A DNA stretch of 64,000 nt from the NCBI GenBank assembly GCA_001029295.1, contig LDXJ01000054.1, positions 1 to 64,000 of the forward strand, read 5' to 3'. Below are positions 7,198 through 16,642 of this stretch, in pieces. The DNA is from Peptococcaceae bacterium CEB3 (GTDB lineage Bacteria; Bacillota; Desulfitobacteriia; Desulfitobacteriales; Desulfitobacteriaceae). Position 1 is the first letter of the stretch. Each line of letters opens with the position of its first letter. The notes below the pieces were generated by a model that worked only from the letters and a program-made list of their open reading frames with translations, was not told where the DNA came from and searched no databases. A program made the position numbers and the translations under genes.

Positions 7198-8793
7198 TCA
7201 CTGTGCTTTCACCGTCACATCTTTTCCGTCATCGAATTGCACATTCATCGTATCCCCCCTCTGCACGCCCAGCGACGGATGATAGACCGCAGCCTCGTTA
7301 GCCCACAGGGTCCCGTCTCCGCCGGTGCGCGGCACCAACTCGCTTTTCCCCGTCCTTTCGTCCGTGACCGTAATCTCCGACGGATTGGTGAAATCCACAC
7401 CGCTTTGTCCGTAGGCTTGCCACGTTGTATTGTCCTGCTCCGCCGCAAGCAGTGTCCAGGGCTGTCCGTCCATGGCCGGGACGTACACGGCAAAGGCCGG
7501 AGTGGACTGAAGCTGGGTGTAAATCGCGAGGACTGACGGGGCATACGTGGGATTATAGCGTTCCCCATTGGAGGCTGTGCCGCCGTTGTAGGCGTACAGG
7601 GCCTGGGTGATGTCGTTGTACTGACTCAGCGCATTGTCGAGGATGGACGCTCCGGCGCTGATGTTGCGCACTACATTAAAGGGATCACTCGCGAGTCCGT
7701 AAGCAGCCCAGTTGGTCGAGTTGATTTGACAGAGTCCCGCATCGGTGGTGCCGTCTGATTTGTTGTAATTCTTTGCCCGCCAGTTGCCAACCGATTCATG
7801 CGCAATGAGCGCCAGGAACAAGGGCTGCGGGATGTCTGGGTGCTGCGCCAGAACCAGGGTCACTTCGTTCGCGTAGGCCAGGGCATAGGTCGGCGAGGTC
7901 GCGAAATTCTGTCCGCCCTGTATGCCCAGGTTAATCGCGTATTCTGGGTCATACGTCATGGCAAGGTGAGTCACAACCTCGAATGTCGCCTCATCCTTGA
8001 TACCCCGCGCCTTTTTTAAGTAGGCTTTCAGGGGCAGATAAAGGACCTTCGGCGGCGTGATTTGCTTGACTACCTCGCGGGTTACGGTGACGCTTCCTCC
8101 GCCCGGCCCCGGCGACGTGGTGGTCTGCCACTTGTAGGCATAGCTGAAATGCCCCTCGAACGTATCGGCGGCTGTGACCAGCTTGACCTGCTTTTTGCTG
8201 GTCGTGGTGGTGCACACCCGCTGACTGCTCTTGTTGCCTTGTTTATCCGTCGTCGTCTCGTTGTGGCAGGACACCGTCACGGTGGTGATGGTCGAATCCT
8301 TCCAGCTAAACTGGGGTTGCAGGGCATTAAAGACGGCCTGGGGATGGGGGTGAACATTCCGCTTCCCCTCCCAGACCGCATCATCGTTGACCACCCGGTC
8401 CACGGCCATGAGCATGGACCAGGGAAATTTATAGACCATGACCTGACTGCGCTGGTTCTGTGTGAGCCCTTTGTCCCAGGTGTTCGCAATCGTCTTGTAC
8501 CGCGTGAGCAAGGTTTTCTCCGCTTCGGCTTTTTTTTGAGCATCCGGCGAAGCGGTAATTCCGAGAAATGCTTCGACCTTAGTAATTGTACTTGTAACCG
8601 TGTGCATCGCCTCTGCCGGGATACTGAATAACATCACATAGGCCATGTAGGCCATGAAGAGGATAAGCACCGGCGGCCCCCAATAGGGAGCCGTCGCTTT
8701 GAGAATGTGGCGTGCCGCCTTCTTGCCGAATTTCTTTCCGGCCTTTTTGAGCATTCGTCCGGCAGATTTGACCAAGTCTTTTTCACGGGGCAT
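7198..8793 (-). CDS. VirB1-like lytic transglycosylase of the T4SS
   Basis: 531 residues. A basic N-terminus is followed by a TM helix (about 40-57), a long region with two cysteines (176, 194), and a lysozyme-like SLT domain at about 300-430: catalytic Glu333 in LIAHESVGNW, GLCQIN (353-358) and YNGG (402-405). The C-terminal ~110 residues are a separate beta-rich part. VirB1-type enzymes open peptidoglycan for conjugation channels, and single-pass anchoring is typical of Gram-positive systems. The start codon overlaps the stop of the VirB6-like gene, showing tight translational coupling. Confidence 0.9.
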   Translation of the reverse strand: MPREKDLVKSAGRMLKKAGKKFGKKAARHILKATAPYWGPPVLILFMAYMAYVMLFSIPAEAMHTVTSTITKVEAFLGITASPDAQKKAEAEKTLLTRYKTIANTWDKGLTQNQRSQVMVYKFPWSMLMAVDRVVNDDAVWEGKRNVHPHPQAVFNALQPQFSWKDSTITTVTVSCHNETTTDKQGNKSSQRVCTTTTSKKQVKLVTAADTFEGHFSYAYKWQTTTSPGPGGGSVTVTREVVKQITPPKVLYLPLKAYLKKARGIKDEATFEVVTHLAMTYDPEYAINLGIQGGQNFATSPTYALAYANEVTLVLAQHPDIPQPLFLALIAHESVGNWRAKNYNKSDGTTDAGLCQINSTNWAAYGLASDPFNVVRNISAGASILDNALSQYNDITQALYAYNGGTASNGERYNPTYAPSVLAIYTQLQSTPAFAVYVPAMDGQPWTLLAAEQDNTTWQAYGQSGVDFTNPSEITVTDERTGKSELVPRTGGDGTLWANEAAVYHPSLGVQRGDTMNVQFDDGKDVTVKAQ

Positions 8794-10901
8794 CAGGCAA
8801 CCCCCCTGTTTGCGCTGTAAGACGAATTGTTCCCGGTGGTGCCGGGTTTCTTGCTCCCCACGTACGCTTTCAGCTCATCGTGGGAACGCATTCTCATCCG
8901 TGCCAAGGTCGCATCTGCGGCATGGGTATCATACATGCCCTTGAGCCCCTGATACTGGTCGTGCAGATCTTTCGTCTTCTGATCGTCCGCTCCGTTATGC
9001 GCAAGCGAGTGCTCATATTTGGCCTGGGCCATGTCCATTTGCGGCTGTAGTTCTCTCATACTGTTCTGCGCGGTCTGAATTGTTTCTCGATTCTCCTGAA
9101 AGAATCCCGGCGCATCATAGAGCGGTACGTCGTCGCTTCCCGGTCTTGACGATATTTTGTTCATAGCTCCCTGATATCCAAAGGTGGCCCCGGCCAGCAT
9201 ACCGCCTTTCTCTATAGACTTCGACATGACGTTCTGCCCGATATTCCTGCCGACAGCCCCCAGCCCCCCTCCGGCAGAGAGGGTTTCCGCCGCCGTGCGG
9301 ATATGCCCGCCGACACTCCCGGCGGCATTGCCGACCAGTTTGCCACCGTGTCTGCCCGCAAGAGACGCGCCGCCAATTCCGAGCATGGCACCGGGCGTGG
9401 CTTTGCCGCTGATCATACTGGACATGACACCGCCAGCAACTGCCGCACTAGCCCCCAGACCGACTTTGGCAGCTGTCCGCACGGCTTTGTTCCCGGCCAC
9501 GGCCCCCGCGCTTCTGGCGACCGTACTGCCTGTGTTAAACGCTCCTTGAGCCATGCGTCCAAGCGTTGACGTGGCTCCGGAGAGAGGAGTACTGCCACCC
9601 TTACCGCCGCCGATACCGCCAGCCATGGCTCCCATGGCCCCACCTAAGCCGCCCAGGGCTGTTCCAGAGCCCATGGCACCGCCGATACCGCCTAGGGCTC
9701 CGCCGTCTCCTCCGCTGGCTCCTCCGGCATCCTTTCCGACTTGTCCTTTAATGGGACTTCTTGTCATCATGCGCCCCATGGCGGCAACCGAAGCAATACC
9801 CGCCATAGCGCTGATACCCGCGACCGCCCGACTGCCGCCGCCGGGTTGGAGGCCCAGCATCTCCCGGATGAGCGAGGCAATCGTCGGCATTCCGGCAAAG
9901 TACGTGATCATGAGCCAAAAGGAGACTCCGCTGTAGCTCTGCATCCCTTTAGAGTAGATCGTGATGAAGAAAACTCCGAGCGCCAAGGCGTGAGCTAACT
10001 GCAAAATGACATTGGCGACAAACTCCTTAAACCACATGGGTAAGGCGTGCCGAAATCCGGGGAAAATAGTGAGCCCGGCGGCCAGCGGAAAGATCATGAT
10101 GAGCAAACCCAAGATGATAAAGCGCATGGTGTACTGATAGTTAAGCGCCAGCACCATCATGGCCGCCAAGATGAGCAGGATGACCATGGGAATCCCCAGC
10201 ATCTGAGTTGCAGCATCGAATCCCTTCTGCCCGGCTCCCCAGATCATGTCCATGAAGAAGGTGGGCTTGACTCCGTGCGACATCATGAAAAGCCAAATAA
10301 GCTTGACAAAGAAATCGTTTAAGAGGATGATCCAGCTCCAGATATACGCCCCGAAGCGCACCGTGGCGAGGGCAATCAGGATAAACTTCGCATTGTCTTT
10401 GATTTTGGCTCTCCCTTGTGCCGTGCCGGAGTTAATCATGTGCATGATGGCAAAGAGGATGAGCGCAATCACCAAGGGATAGGGCAGGAGATACTTAAAC
10501 CCGTTATAGAGCACGCTGACTGCATCAAAAAAGGGCTTCGGAAAAAGCCCCAGGACATATTTATTCGCCTGGCTGTAGAGCCCTTGGGCGAGCATTTGAT
10601 TCGACGCGTCGGCTTTCGGCACGACGTTAAAAACCAGCACCACCGGATCGGAAAGCTGGCAGACATTCATGACCCACTTGACCGAGCCGATGAGGATTCC
10701 GGCGATAAATCTCTCGCCATAATTGGGCTTGTTCTTGCTGTTCGCGTAGTAACTACTAACTTTCTTGTTAGACAGCAGCGGCGTGGGCGACGTTGAAGTG
10801 GATGCTGTCGCCGCCATGACCACGGAGGACATGACCAGCACGAGGATGACCGCCAAGATGAGGACGGCCACCCATTTGTACTTTTTGGGCATTCGATACA
10901 T
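8793..10901 (-). CDS. VirB6/TrbL-like polytopic T4SS channel protein
   Basis: 702 residues from the ATG at 10901, five bases after the VirB4 stop codon and preceded by GGGGG. An N-terminal hydrophobic segment resembles a signal, then six to seven TM helices lie between about residues 90 and 360. After that comes a Gly/Ala-rich stretch (about 370-600, many GGxGGA repeats) and a charged, helical C-terminus. This is the VirB6/TrbL or Gram-positive TcpH/CD1112-like pattern: inner-membrane pore component. The glycine-rich region is low complexity and probably extended. Coupled to VirB4 upstream and VirB1 downstream. Confidence 0.85.
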   Translation of the reverse strand: MYRMPKKYKWVAVLILAVILVLVMSSVVMAATASTSTSPTPLLSNKKVSSYYANSKNKPNYGERFIAGILIGSVKWVMNVCQLSDPVVLVFNVVPKADASNQMLAQGLYSQANKYVLGLFPKPFFDAVSVLYNGFKYLLPYPLVIALILFAIMHMINSGTAQGRAKIKDNAKFILIALATVRFGAYIWSWIILLNDFFVKLIWLFMMSHGVKPTFFMDMIWGAGQKGFDAATQMLGIPMVILLILAAMMVLALNYQYTMRFIILGLLIMIFPLAAGLTIFPGFRHALPMWFKEFVANVILQLAHALALGVFFITIYSKGMQSYSGVSFWLMITYFAGMPTIASLIREMLGLQPGGGSRAVAGISAMAGIASVAAMGRMMTRSPIKGQVGKDAGGASGGDGGALGGIGGAMGSGTALGGLGGAMGAMAGGIGGGKGGSTPLSGATSTLGRMAQGAFNTGSTVARSAGAVAGNKAVRTAAKVGLGASAAVAGGVMSSMISGKATPGAMLGIGGASLAGRHGGKLVGNAAGSVGGHIRTAAETLSAGGGLGAVGRNIGQNVMSKSIEKGGMLAGATFGYQGAMNKISSRPGSDDVPLYDAPGFFQENRETIQTAQNSMRELQPQMDMAQAKYEHSLAHNGADDQKTKDLHDQYQGLKGMYDTHAADATLARMRMRSHDELKAYVGSKKPGTTGNNSSYSANRGVA

Positions 10902-10905
10902 TGGT

Positions 10906-12990
10906 TTAGGCCCCCTTCTGCTCGGGCACGGCTTCCGGTTCGGGTACTTCTCCGGGTTCAGGCACTTCTCCGCCCAACTTCTGTTTAAGCAGTTTAAGCA
11001 GGTCTTTGCGCTGCCAAAAGGCGGGGTCATTGGGGTCGGTCGTAAACATCATGTGCTCGTAATCGGAGGCTTGGGTAAAGACCACATCCGACTCGTCTTC
11101 GATACGCAGAATGACTTCTCCCCGCCGGGCATTGAGCAGAAAGCCCGATTCGCCCTCGGACAAACGCAGCTGTTCCTGGATGGTTTCAATGTCCACCGCC
11201 TCCTGCTTGCCAATAATTTTTACCGGCGAGTTTTTGATCGCGGCGATGCCCGCCTTCGATCTGGCAAAGACTTCAAGTCCCTGGGTGACAGCGCAGACTC
11301 CGGTGTTGGTGGTCCGAAATTCCCGGTAAGCCGTCTCGGCAAAGGGCCCGCCCACATCCTCGTCGTCAAAGATGTTCTGCGCCTCTTCGATAACGATGAT
11401 TTTCGCCTGGCTCACGTCCGCTTTGGCAAAGTTTTCGTTAAGCCAGATGGCCATAGCCGATAACCCAATCGGCCTCATGATGTCTTTGTCCAGACGATTT
11501 AGGGCAAAGCCATAGCCAGGATGCCCTCGCAGTTCCACGGTACTCTGGCCGTCAAAAATTGCGTAAGACGGGCTGACACCATGTCGAGTAAACGGTTTAA
11601 GGAGTTCCGCTGCTTGCTGTACGCTTTCGATGTCACTTGCCGCCATTTTGAGGTAGAGTCCACCTAATTCCGGCATGGGTTTCTTCTGCCGGGTGGATAT
11701 GCTTTCACTTGAGATCGCTGTTTGATACAGACTTTTGGGGTCTTTTGTTATACCGGCTTCGGCGTATTGTTCCCTGATAGCCTCGCCGATGAAAACTTTA
11801 ACCCGGCCTGTGAGAACACTCCGGTCATAGCTGCCGATCATCTTGAACACGAGGGCCTGCACGTTGTTCGACACCGATTCGATGTCGATATAGCGGGTAC
11901 CATCCACGTCCTGAGTCACTTCCAAATCATAGGGGTTGACCCGGTTCGGGGAATGTTCGCTGAACTCAATATAGGGTAAACCGCTGAGCAGAAACCAGTC
12001 TTTGTGCTCCCCCTTCCAGTCTAAGACCGCTACCTTGCGGCCAATGTGCATACTCCGGTGCATGATAATCTGAGTCGTATAAGTTTTTCCCGCGCCGGTG
12101 CGTCCTAAGACAACCATGTGCTGGCAGGGAAGCGACGGGTGCCACTGATCAAAGCGGACGGGTCTGCCTAATCCATCCAGGCCAAGAATCACACCGGTTT
12201 TGTGTGTGATCCCCCCCTGCGCAAAGGGAAAGAAATCCGCTAAGTTAGAGGATTCCAAAGTCACAAAATGCTCCTTCTGCATCCCCTGCGGCGGGGCAAT
12301 GGGCAGGATGGCTTGCAGGGCCGCCAACTGCTGGCCGTCGGCTGGGCGCAGATAGATAGACTTGCCCGCGAACCGCTTGATAAGCGCGTTGCAGTACATC
12401 TTGAAACTTTTTAAGTCGGTGCCGCTGGCGATGACCTGAATGGACGTTTTGAACGAACGTTCAATCTCCATCCTGAGCTTCTTCTGCCGGGTTTTGATGT
12501 CCTCAACCTCGTCGCGCATGGTGTCGATCTTCGAGGGATCACCGGCCAGGGCAATGTCCGAGAGCAGCCCCCGGAGTCTGCGGCTGAGTTCCTGGAGTTC
12601 CACGTCAGTGGAAGCGGGACGGACATGGATGGCAATATCTACGTCGCCATCCCCGAAGTTCCCCCGCGAGAGTTCGTCGAGCATCCCGCCCCAGGTGTTG
12701 CCGGACATGATTTCCGCGAAGAAGGACCGATAGTAGCGGTGGATGGTGGACGTGCCGCCGATTTCCACCATGTATTCGCCGACCACCGCCCCGTCGGAAA
12801 TGTCGGTGGGCAGCAGTTCTTTGACCACGGAGGGGGCCACAAAGTCGATAGGTTCAGGCTTGCCGTCATAGATACCGGGTTGGGCTTTCCTGCCGTCCAC
12901 TCGTTTGGCAGCAGCGTTCTCCGGACTGGACGGACCAGCCGCCGGTTGAATCGTCGGTTTACTCTTCTTGATTGTTGTTTTTAAGGCCAT
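10906..12990 (-). CDS. virB4: VirB4-family conjugation ATPase
   Basis: 694 residues from the ATG after GGGGAGGAAAAGA. The N-terminal half is the VirB4/TraC-like non-catalytic region; the C-terminal half is the HerA/FtsK-type motor: Walker A GRTGAGKTYTT (about 296-304), Walker B KIIVIEEAQNIF with Glu535/536, and a downstream Gln/Arg sensor region ending in QEAVDIETIQEQLRL. VirB4 powers pilus assembly and substrate transfer and is the hallmark gene of T4SS. The extreme C-terminus is a low-complexity EVPEPGEVPEPEAVPE repeat. No VirD4-type coupling ATPase is seen in this window. Confidence 0.95.
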   Translation of the reverse strand: MALKTTIKKSKPTIQPAAGPSSPENAAAKRVDGRKAQPGIYDGKPEPIDFVAPSVVKELLPTDISDGAVVGEYMVEIGGTSTIHRYYRSFFAEIMSGNTWGGMLDELSRGNFGDGDVDIAIHVRPASTDVELQELSRRLRGLLSDIALAGDPSKIDTMRDEVEDIKTRQKKLRMEIERSFKTSIQVIASGTDLKSFKMYCNALIKRFAGKSIYLRPADGQQLAALQAILPIAPPQGMQKEHFVTLESSNLADFFPFAQGGITHKTGVILGLDGLGRPVRFDQWHPSLPCQHMVVLGRTGAGKTYTTQIIMHRSMHIGRKVAVLDWKGEHKDWFLLSGLPYIEFSEHSPNRVNPYDLEVTQDVDGTRYIDIESVSNNVQALVFKMIGSYDRSVLTGRVKVFIGEAIREQYAEAGITKDPKSLYQTAISSESISTRQKKPMPELGGLYLKMAASDIESVQQAAELLKPFTRHGVSPSYAIFDGQSTVELRGHPGYGFALNRLDKDIMRPIGLSAMAIWLNENFAKADVSQAKIIVIEEAQNIFDDEDVGGPFAETAYREFRTTNTGVCAVTQGLEVFARSKAGIAAIKNSPVKIIGKQEAVDIETIQEQLRLSEGESGFLLNARRGEVILRIEDESDVVFTQASDYEHMMFTTDPNDPAFWQRKDLLKLLKQKLGGEVPEPGEVPEPEAVPEQKGA

Positions 12991-13054
12991 TCTTTTCCTC
13001 CCCTTTTGGGGATGTTCCCCAAGGTATACTGACTCCACATTCCATTTCCTGCTT

Positions 13055-13735
13055 CTATCCCACCGCGCTTCGCAAAATAACGAGCATCAGCAGGTGCACA
13101 GGGTAGAAGGCATAAAAGAACCACTTATTCAGTCGGACAGAAACCGGGTGCTCCCTGAACCAGAGGACCAGCAAAACCCCAGCATAGGCCGCAAAGTCTA
13201 CCGGCCAGTTCGAGCGGATTGCCAAAAGAATTACCGCAATACCCTGGCTTATGGCGAGGAAAACCGGATTGTCCCGGCCCAGGTAGAACAGCACCGGCAT
13301 GGCAACGCCGACAAAGCCATAGTCCACCGGGACAACAGAGGCTAAGACTGCTATCCCAACGGCCAGCAGAAGTCTCCTTTTGTCCAGAGCTTCTATGAGC
13401 AGGAGGGCAAAAACAAGGGTGAATAGGGTATCCCCTCTATGCCCTCCGAAAAAGAGAGTATACGGGATCTGCGCCGCAAGGGCACAAAGAAAAAGCCGCC
13501 CTTTGTATCGGCGGATATTGCGTGTTCGGGTATATCCTTCCGCAACTTCATAGGCGAAGATGGGGAAGGCGAGACGGCCCAGAATTCGCAGGATAGGGTA
13601 CTGTGGGAAGAAACCAAAGCCAACATGATCGACGAGCATCGAGAGGATACCTATGAGCTTGAGCGCATCGACGGCCACCGGCCTTACCCTCCGGAGGCCG
13701 GTGTGTTTTGAGTGTTTTGCCGAACTATGCTGCAA
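13055..13735 (-). CDS. traX: TraX-family membrane protein
   Basis: 226 residues (an internal GTG at 13678 with GGAGG nearby is an alternative start). Seven or so TM helices; characteristic family segments DALKLIGILSMLVDHVGF, GRLAFPIFAYEVAEGY and FYAFYPVHLLMLVIL. TraX of plasmid F N-acetylates pilin, and the family is an acyltransferase-like group common in Gram-positive conjugative elements. Here it lies immediately upstream of virB4 with 65 bp between, and its 5' end overlaps the gene at 13684, consistent with one operon. Confidence 0.88.
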   Translation of the reverse strand: MQHSSAKHSKHTGLRRVRPVAVDALKLIGILSMLVDHVGFGFFPQYPILRILGRLAFPIFAYEVAEGYTRTRNIRRYKGRLFLCALAAQIPYTLFFGGHRGDTLFTLVFALLLIEALDKRRLLLAVGIAVLASVVPVDYGFVGVAMPVLFYLGRDNPVFLAISQGIAVILLAIRSNWPVDFAAYAGVLLVLWFREHPVSVRLNKWFFYAFYPVHLLMLVILRSAVG

Positions 13736-14388
13736 AAGACTTGCTCAATGGCGCTTCTATACCTCTCGTAAATCCCCTGTTCCTCCTTGTTGCCATACGC
13801 CTCCAAAGCGCACTTGAGCCCCTTTTCTCCCCCTACCTCAAGCCTTTTGGAGATCAGACTTTGAGAGAAATCGTCGAACTCCTTTCTGTCCGCTACCCGC
13901 CTTACAATCGCTTCCACTTCCTTCATCATCTGCCGATAGTTTGCCATTTCCTCCATAACCGCCACAGCGACAGAACTTTTTAGTTCATTATGAGCGAATA
14001 GATTCTCCAGCATTTTAAGTCCCATTAGGGCGATAGCGTCCTGGAGCCACTTCTCGTTCCTAATGGACAAGGAAAATTGAGTAATCCACTTGGAATTTTG
14101 AACGAAACTATCGTCCGTTAACTTCTTTAGCGCATAATCCACGAAGACCACGGCATTTCGGCCTTGCCACTTGCCATCCTTAAAATGCTCAGGAAAATGC
14201 TCTTTGTACAGGCAGATAACCCCTTTTCGCCGGACAGAAGTGTTAAGACAGGCAAGCAGTGTCCTTCGAGTGGCTAATCCCGGCCCATAAGACTTCTTTG
14301 TATGCAGCACGTTCTTACTCTGCGCAAAGTAGATCTCGTAGGCAATATCCAGTTCGTTCTCGTCCCACTTAAAACAGATTCTCTGCAC
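13684..14388 (-). CDS. Unknown soluble ICE protein
   Basis: 234 residues from a GTG that directly follows the stop of the preceding gene; GAAGGAAGGGG precedes it. Predicted soluble and charged, with helix-rich regions; no signal peptide, TM segment or familiar motif. C-terminal third has an amphipathic run (AYGNKEEQGIYERYRSAIEQ). Genes on both sides belong to the conjugation operon, so it is probably an ICE maintenance or transfer accessory. I do not recognise the family. Confidence 0.7.
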   Translation of the reverse strand: MQRICFKWDENELDIAYEIYFAQSKNVLHTKKSYGPGLATRRTLLACLNTSVRRKGVICLYKEHFPEHFKDGKWQGRNAVVFVDYALKKLTDDSFVQNSKWITQFSLSIRNEKWLQDAIALMGLKMLENLFAHNELKSSVAVAVMEEMANYRQMMKEVEAIVRRVADRKEFDDFSQSLISKRLEVGGEKGLKCALEAYGNKEEQGIYERYRSAIEQVFCSIVRQNTQNTPASGG

Positions 14389-14724
14389 TCAGATCCCCTT
14401 CCTTCGCACCTCAATCGCCTGTATCGCTATCTTGTACAGCGTATCGCCCCATGTCCGCACCCCACGCACCAGATCGACTTCGCCTCCCATGAACAAGTGC
14501 TCAGCGAGTTTCAGCAGCAGTTGGTATCCGCTGGACCAGTCCTGCTCCCAGATTAAGAGCCACGGGATCCCATCTTTCCGAACAAACCGGAGTGTTTTTC
14601 GCCGCAGTTCCTCGTCCGCCGTCAAGACGTAATACGCTGCCAGATATTCCCGGTCTCCCGTCCGGTCGTGTTCCTCAACGAGTATTCTGAACGTTCGCTC
14701 ATGTTCCTCATCGACAAAATACAT
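14389..14724 (-). CDS. DUF6075-like small protein
   Basis: 111 residues, ATG overlapping the previous stop, with GGAGGAGGGGG upstream. The pattern (MYFVDEEHERTFRILVEE at the N-terminus, LAAYYVLTADEELRRKT, then SSGYQLLLKLAEHLFMGG) matches my memory of DUF6075, a family found on Firmicute plasmids and ICEs, usually in multi-copy with no known function. Likely soluble and helical. The family assignment needs a profile search; the gene itself is well supported by spacing and ribosome binding site. Confidence 0.7.
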   Translation of the reverse strand: MYFVDEEHERTFRILVEEHDRTGDREYLAAYYVLTADEELRRKTLRFVRKDGIPWLLIWEQDWSSGYQLLLKLAEHLFMGGEVDLVRGVRTWGDTLYKIAIQAIEVRRKGI

Positions 14725-15584
14725 TAGGATACCCCCTCCTCCTCGTCGGCAAATTCCAGCACAAGATCTTTGGCCGTCTCACTCTCATAAAACGCGGTGA
14801 AGCATTGAGCTTGACTTGCCTCTTCCGGGCTGGAAAAGCTGGCATAATCCTTTTGGAGGATCTTATAAGCCAGCCCGTATACCTGGCCCCGATTGAGCTG
14901 TCGGCACTGCATCCCCATCTGCTCGGCATAGTTGCGCGTGATGTTCGCCGCTTCTTGGAGCATCATGCGGGCCAGGTTCTTGCGCTCGCCCTCCGGCATC
15001 CGTTTCTTCCCTGTTAACTTGCTCATTACCTCATCCATCCGGGCGTTGCCGGTCGCCACCCCGGAGTCGATGGAATCGGAGTCCGGATCGTAGTGGAACG
15101 TGATGTAGCCGTGATAATCCCTGGAATTCCGGTTTTCATCCATGCTCTCGATGAATCGGGCAACGTTCAGGCCGCTTTCCGCGAGTTCCGGGGTAAGGTG
15201 TCCTTTTCCCAACTGGTCCCGGTAATTGAGGGCATACTCGCGGATATCCACAAACTGGGACAGCTGCACGAGCGTGAACGGCATTCCGACCTCGTTGAGG
15301 AAATTCCGAAACGATGTCCAGACTTTGTATTTTTCCAGATCCGTGTTGGTGCGCATGTTGACCTGCGAGACATAGAGGCAGACCCGATAGGTCCCGTTGA
15401 TTTCCACAATCCCCTCGGGGCTGACCACGGTCTCTTTCCCGAAAAGGGCCTGGGTGGTGTCGGGTTCCTTGGGGTCCGCTTTTCCCCCTTCGCCTTTTTC
15501 GCCTTTTCGGGGAGCACTGCCACGGTTTTTGGTGACGGTGAGGATTTTCAAAAAGGCAAAGATGGCCGCTAAGGTGACGGCCAA
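14724..15584 (-). CDS. T4SS protein with VirB4 N-terminal-like domain
   Basis: About 286 residues. One N-terminal hydrophobic segment (residues 1-17), a basic Gly/Lys linker, then a soluble domain. The stretch GIVEINGTYRVCLYVSQVN, followed by a region ending in LVQLSQFVDIREY, resembles the non-ATPase N-terminal part of VirB4/TraC proteins (a strand-rich domain used for membrane partner contact), here detached from any ATPase. Start is unclear: the TTG at 15584 has no close ribosome binding site, while a G-run is well placed for a rare ATA at 15602. Located directly after the PrgI-like gene, as such proteins often are. Confidence 0.7.
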   Translation of the reverse strand: MAVTLAAIFAFLKILTVTKNRGSAPRKGEKGEGGKADPKEPDTTQALFGKETVVSPEGIVEINGTYRVCLYVSQVNMRTNTDLEKYKVWTSFRNFLNEVGMPFTLVQLSQFVDIREYALNYRDQLGKGHLTPELAESGLNVARFIESMDENRNSRDYHGYITFHYDPDSDSIDSGVATGNARMDEVMSKLTGKKRMPEGERKNLARMMLQEAANITRNYAEQMGMQCRQLNRGQVYGLAYKILQKDYASFSSPEEASQAQCFTAFYESETAKDLVLEFADEEEGVS

Positions 15585-15594
15585 TTCGATGAGG

Positions 15595-15948
15595 TTATAT
15601 ATGACGATCTCCCCCCTTCGCAGTGTTTATTTTCCGGTAGTAGAAGACTCTCTGCCGCCGCCGCACAGCCACCCAGCGAAGGATGTATTTCCACAGCGGT
15701 ACGCCGGTGGCAGGGTGACTCGCTTTGGCGAAGAAATAAGCGACCAGCAGCGGAATCGGGTAATGCAGGTATTTCAAGGGGAAGGGCAGCAGGGGGATAG
15801 GGGGCACGATCTGCGTCATTTTGTAGCTGACGATGACCCCTGCGGCAATCCAGGCGAACTCGCCTAAAGAAAAAGCAAGGGGGCCCAAAGAGAAAAAGAT
15901 CTCTTTGAGGCCCGATTGATAAGGTAACTCGTGAATTTCTCTGTACAT
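15595..15948 (-). CDS. PrgI/TcpE-like (VirB3-type) T4SS membrane protein
   Basis: 117 residues with two closely spaced TM helices (about 30-52 and 62-75) and a basic C-terminal cytoplasmic segment RRRQRVFYYRK, the signature of PrgI/TcpE proteins of Gram-positive conjugation systems, the functional counterparts of VirB3. These anchor the VirB4 ATPase at the membrane. The gene lies between the pilin-like gene and the VirB4-N-like gene, the common order in Firmicute ICEs. Confidence 0.82.
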   Translation of the reverse strand: MYREIHELPYQSGLKEIFFSLGPLAFSLGEFAWIAAGVIVSYKMTQIVPPIPLLPFPLKYLHYPIPLLVAYFFAKASHPATGVPLWKYILRWVAVRRRQRVFYYRKINTAKGGDRHI

Positions 15949-15960
15949 GTGTTTTTTCTC

Positions 15961-16377
15961 CTATGCCTTTAGGCCGAGCCAGTGCATCAAAGTTCCCACA
16001 ATTTGTTCTGCCATAAAGGCAACAATCAATGCCAACACTAAGGCTCCGACTCTGCCCTTCATGTCCGTAATGGTCTTGACATTCGGACTCCAAATCAAGC
16101 TGTAGGCAACTACAATGAGCATCACGACCACAAAGACAATTGCAACAGTCCGCAAAAAACCGACGACGGAATTCCCCGCGTTCTGTGCGCTGGTCGTGAG
16201 CCCATTGACGGAATTGCCGCTGATCGCCGCCTGAACCCCGGCCATGACGTTTGTTGTCGTGTTTGTTGTATTGCTGGCGAGAGCCACGACCGGCAGGGCC
16301 ATGAGCAAGGCCATAACCACCAGCACTACGATGCTGGTTTTGCGTAGATTGGACCGTTTAAAAAGATGTGCAAACAT
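15961..16377 (-). CDS. VirB2/TrbC-like pilin candidate
   Basis: 138 residues: signal sequence (about 1-35, cleaved near VVALASN), a short Thr/Asn-rich N-terminus, then two hydrophobic helices (about 72-93 and 108-130) with a short polar loop, as in VirB2/TrbC major pilin or channel subunits. It opens the VirB-type run (pilin, PrgI, VirB4-N, ...). No good ribosome binding site precedes the ATG; instead a short hairpin (arms 16390-16395 and 16401-16406) and a T6 run end right at the start codon, so either the true start is elsewhere or initiation is unusual. Confidence 0.78.
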   Translation of the reverse strand: MFAHLFKRSNLRKTSIVVLVVMALLMALPVVALASNTTNTTTNVMAGVQAAISGNSVNGLTTSAQNAGNSVVGFLRTVAIVFVVVMLIVVAYSLIWSPNVKTITDMKGRVGALVLALIVAFMAEQIVGTLMHWLGLKA

Positions 16378-16441
16378 AAAAAAGCGAGAACCGCTAAGAC
16401 AGCGGTCCTCTTCCCTCCCCTTATGGTTGATGCAGATAGTG

Positions 16442-16630
16442 CTAGACTTCTTGTGCCGAAACGAACAGCTTCTCATGGATGTTCTGTACGGTTGTTCGCT
16501 CTTGCACGGTATCGCGCACATAATCCAGGATCTCAAAGGCCGCGTCCAGCGTACATTCGTTTTCGGCCAGAAGATTGACAATCGTTCTTGCGATCTTTTC
16601 GTTCTTGGCAGTGGCTTCCACTTTGTCCAT
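16442..16630 (-). CDS. 62-residue acidic helical protein
   Basis: ATG preceded by GGGAGGGGAG. The product is soluble, acidic and helical (begins MDKVEATAKNEKIARTIVNL). No family recognised. Placed between the selenoprotein and the pilin-like gene in the same direction with short gaps, so translated from the operon mRNA. Could be a regulator, chaperone or antitoxin-size protein; nothing decisive is visible. Confidence 0.6.
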   Translation of the reverse strand: MDKVEATAKNEKIARTIVNLLAENECTLDAAFEILDYVRDTVQERTTVQNIHEKLFVSAQEV

Positions 16631-16642
16631 CTCCCCTCCCTT

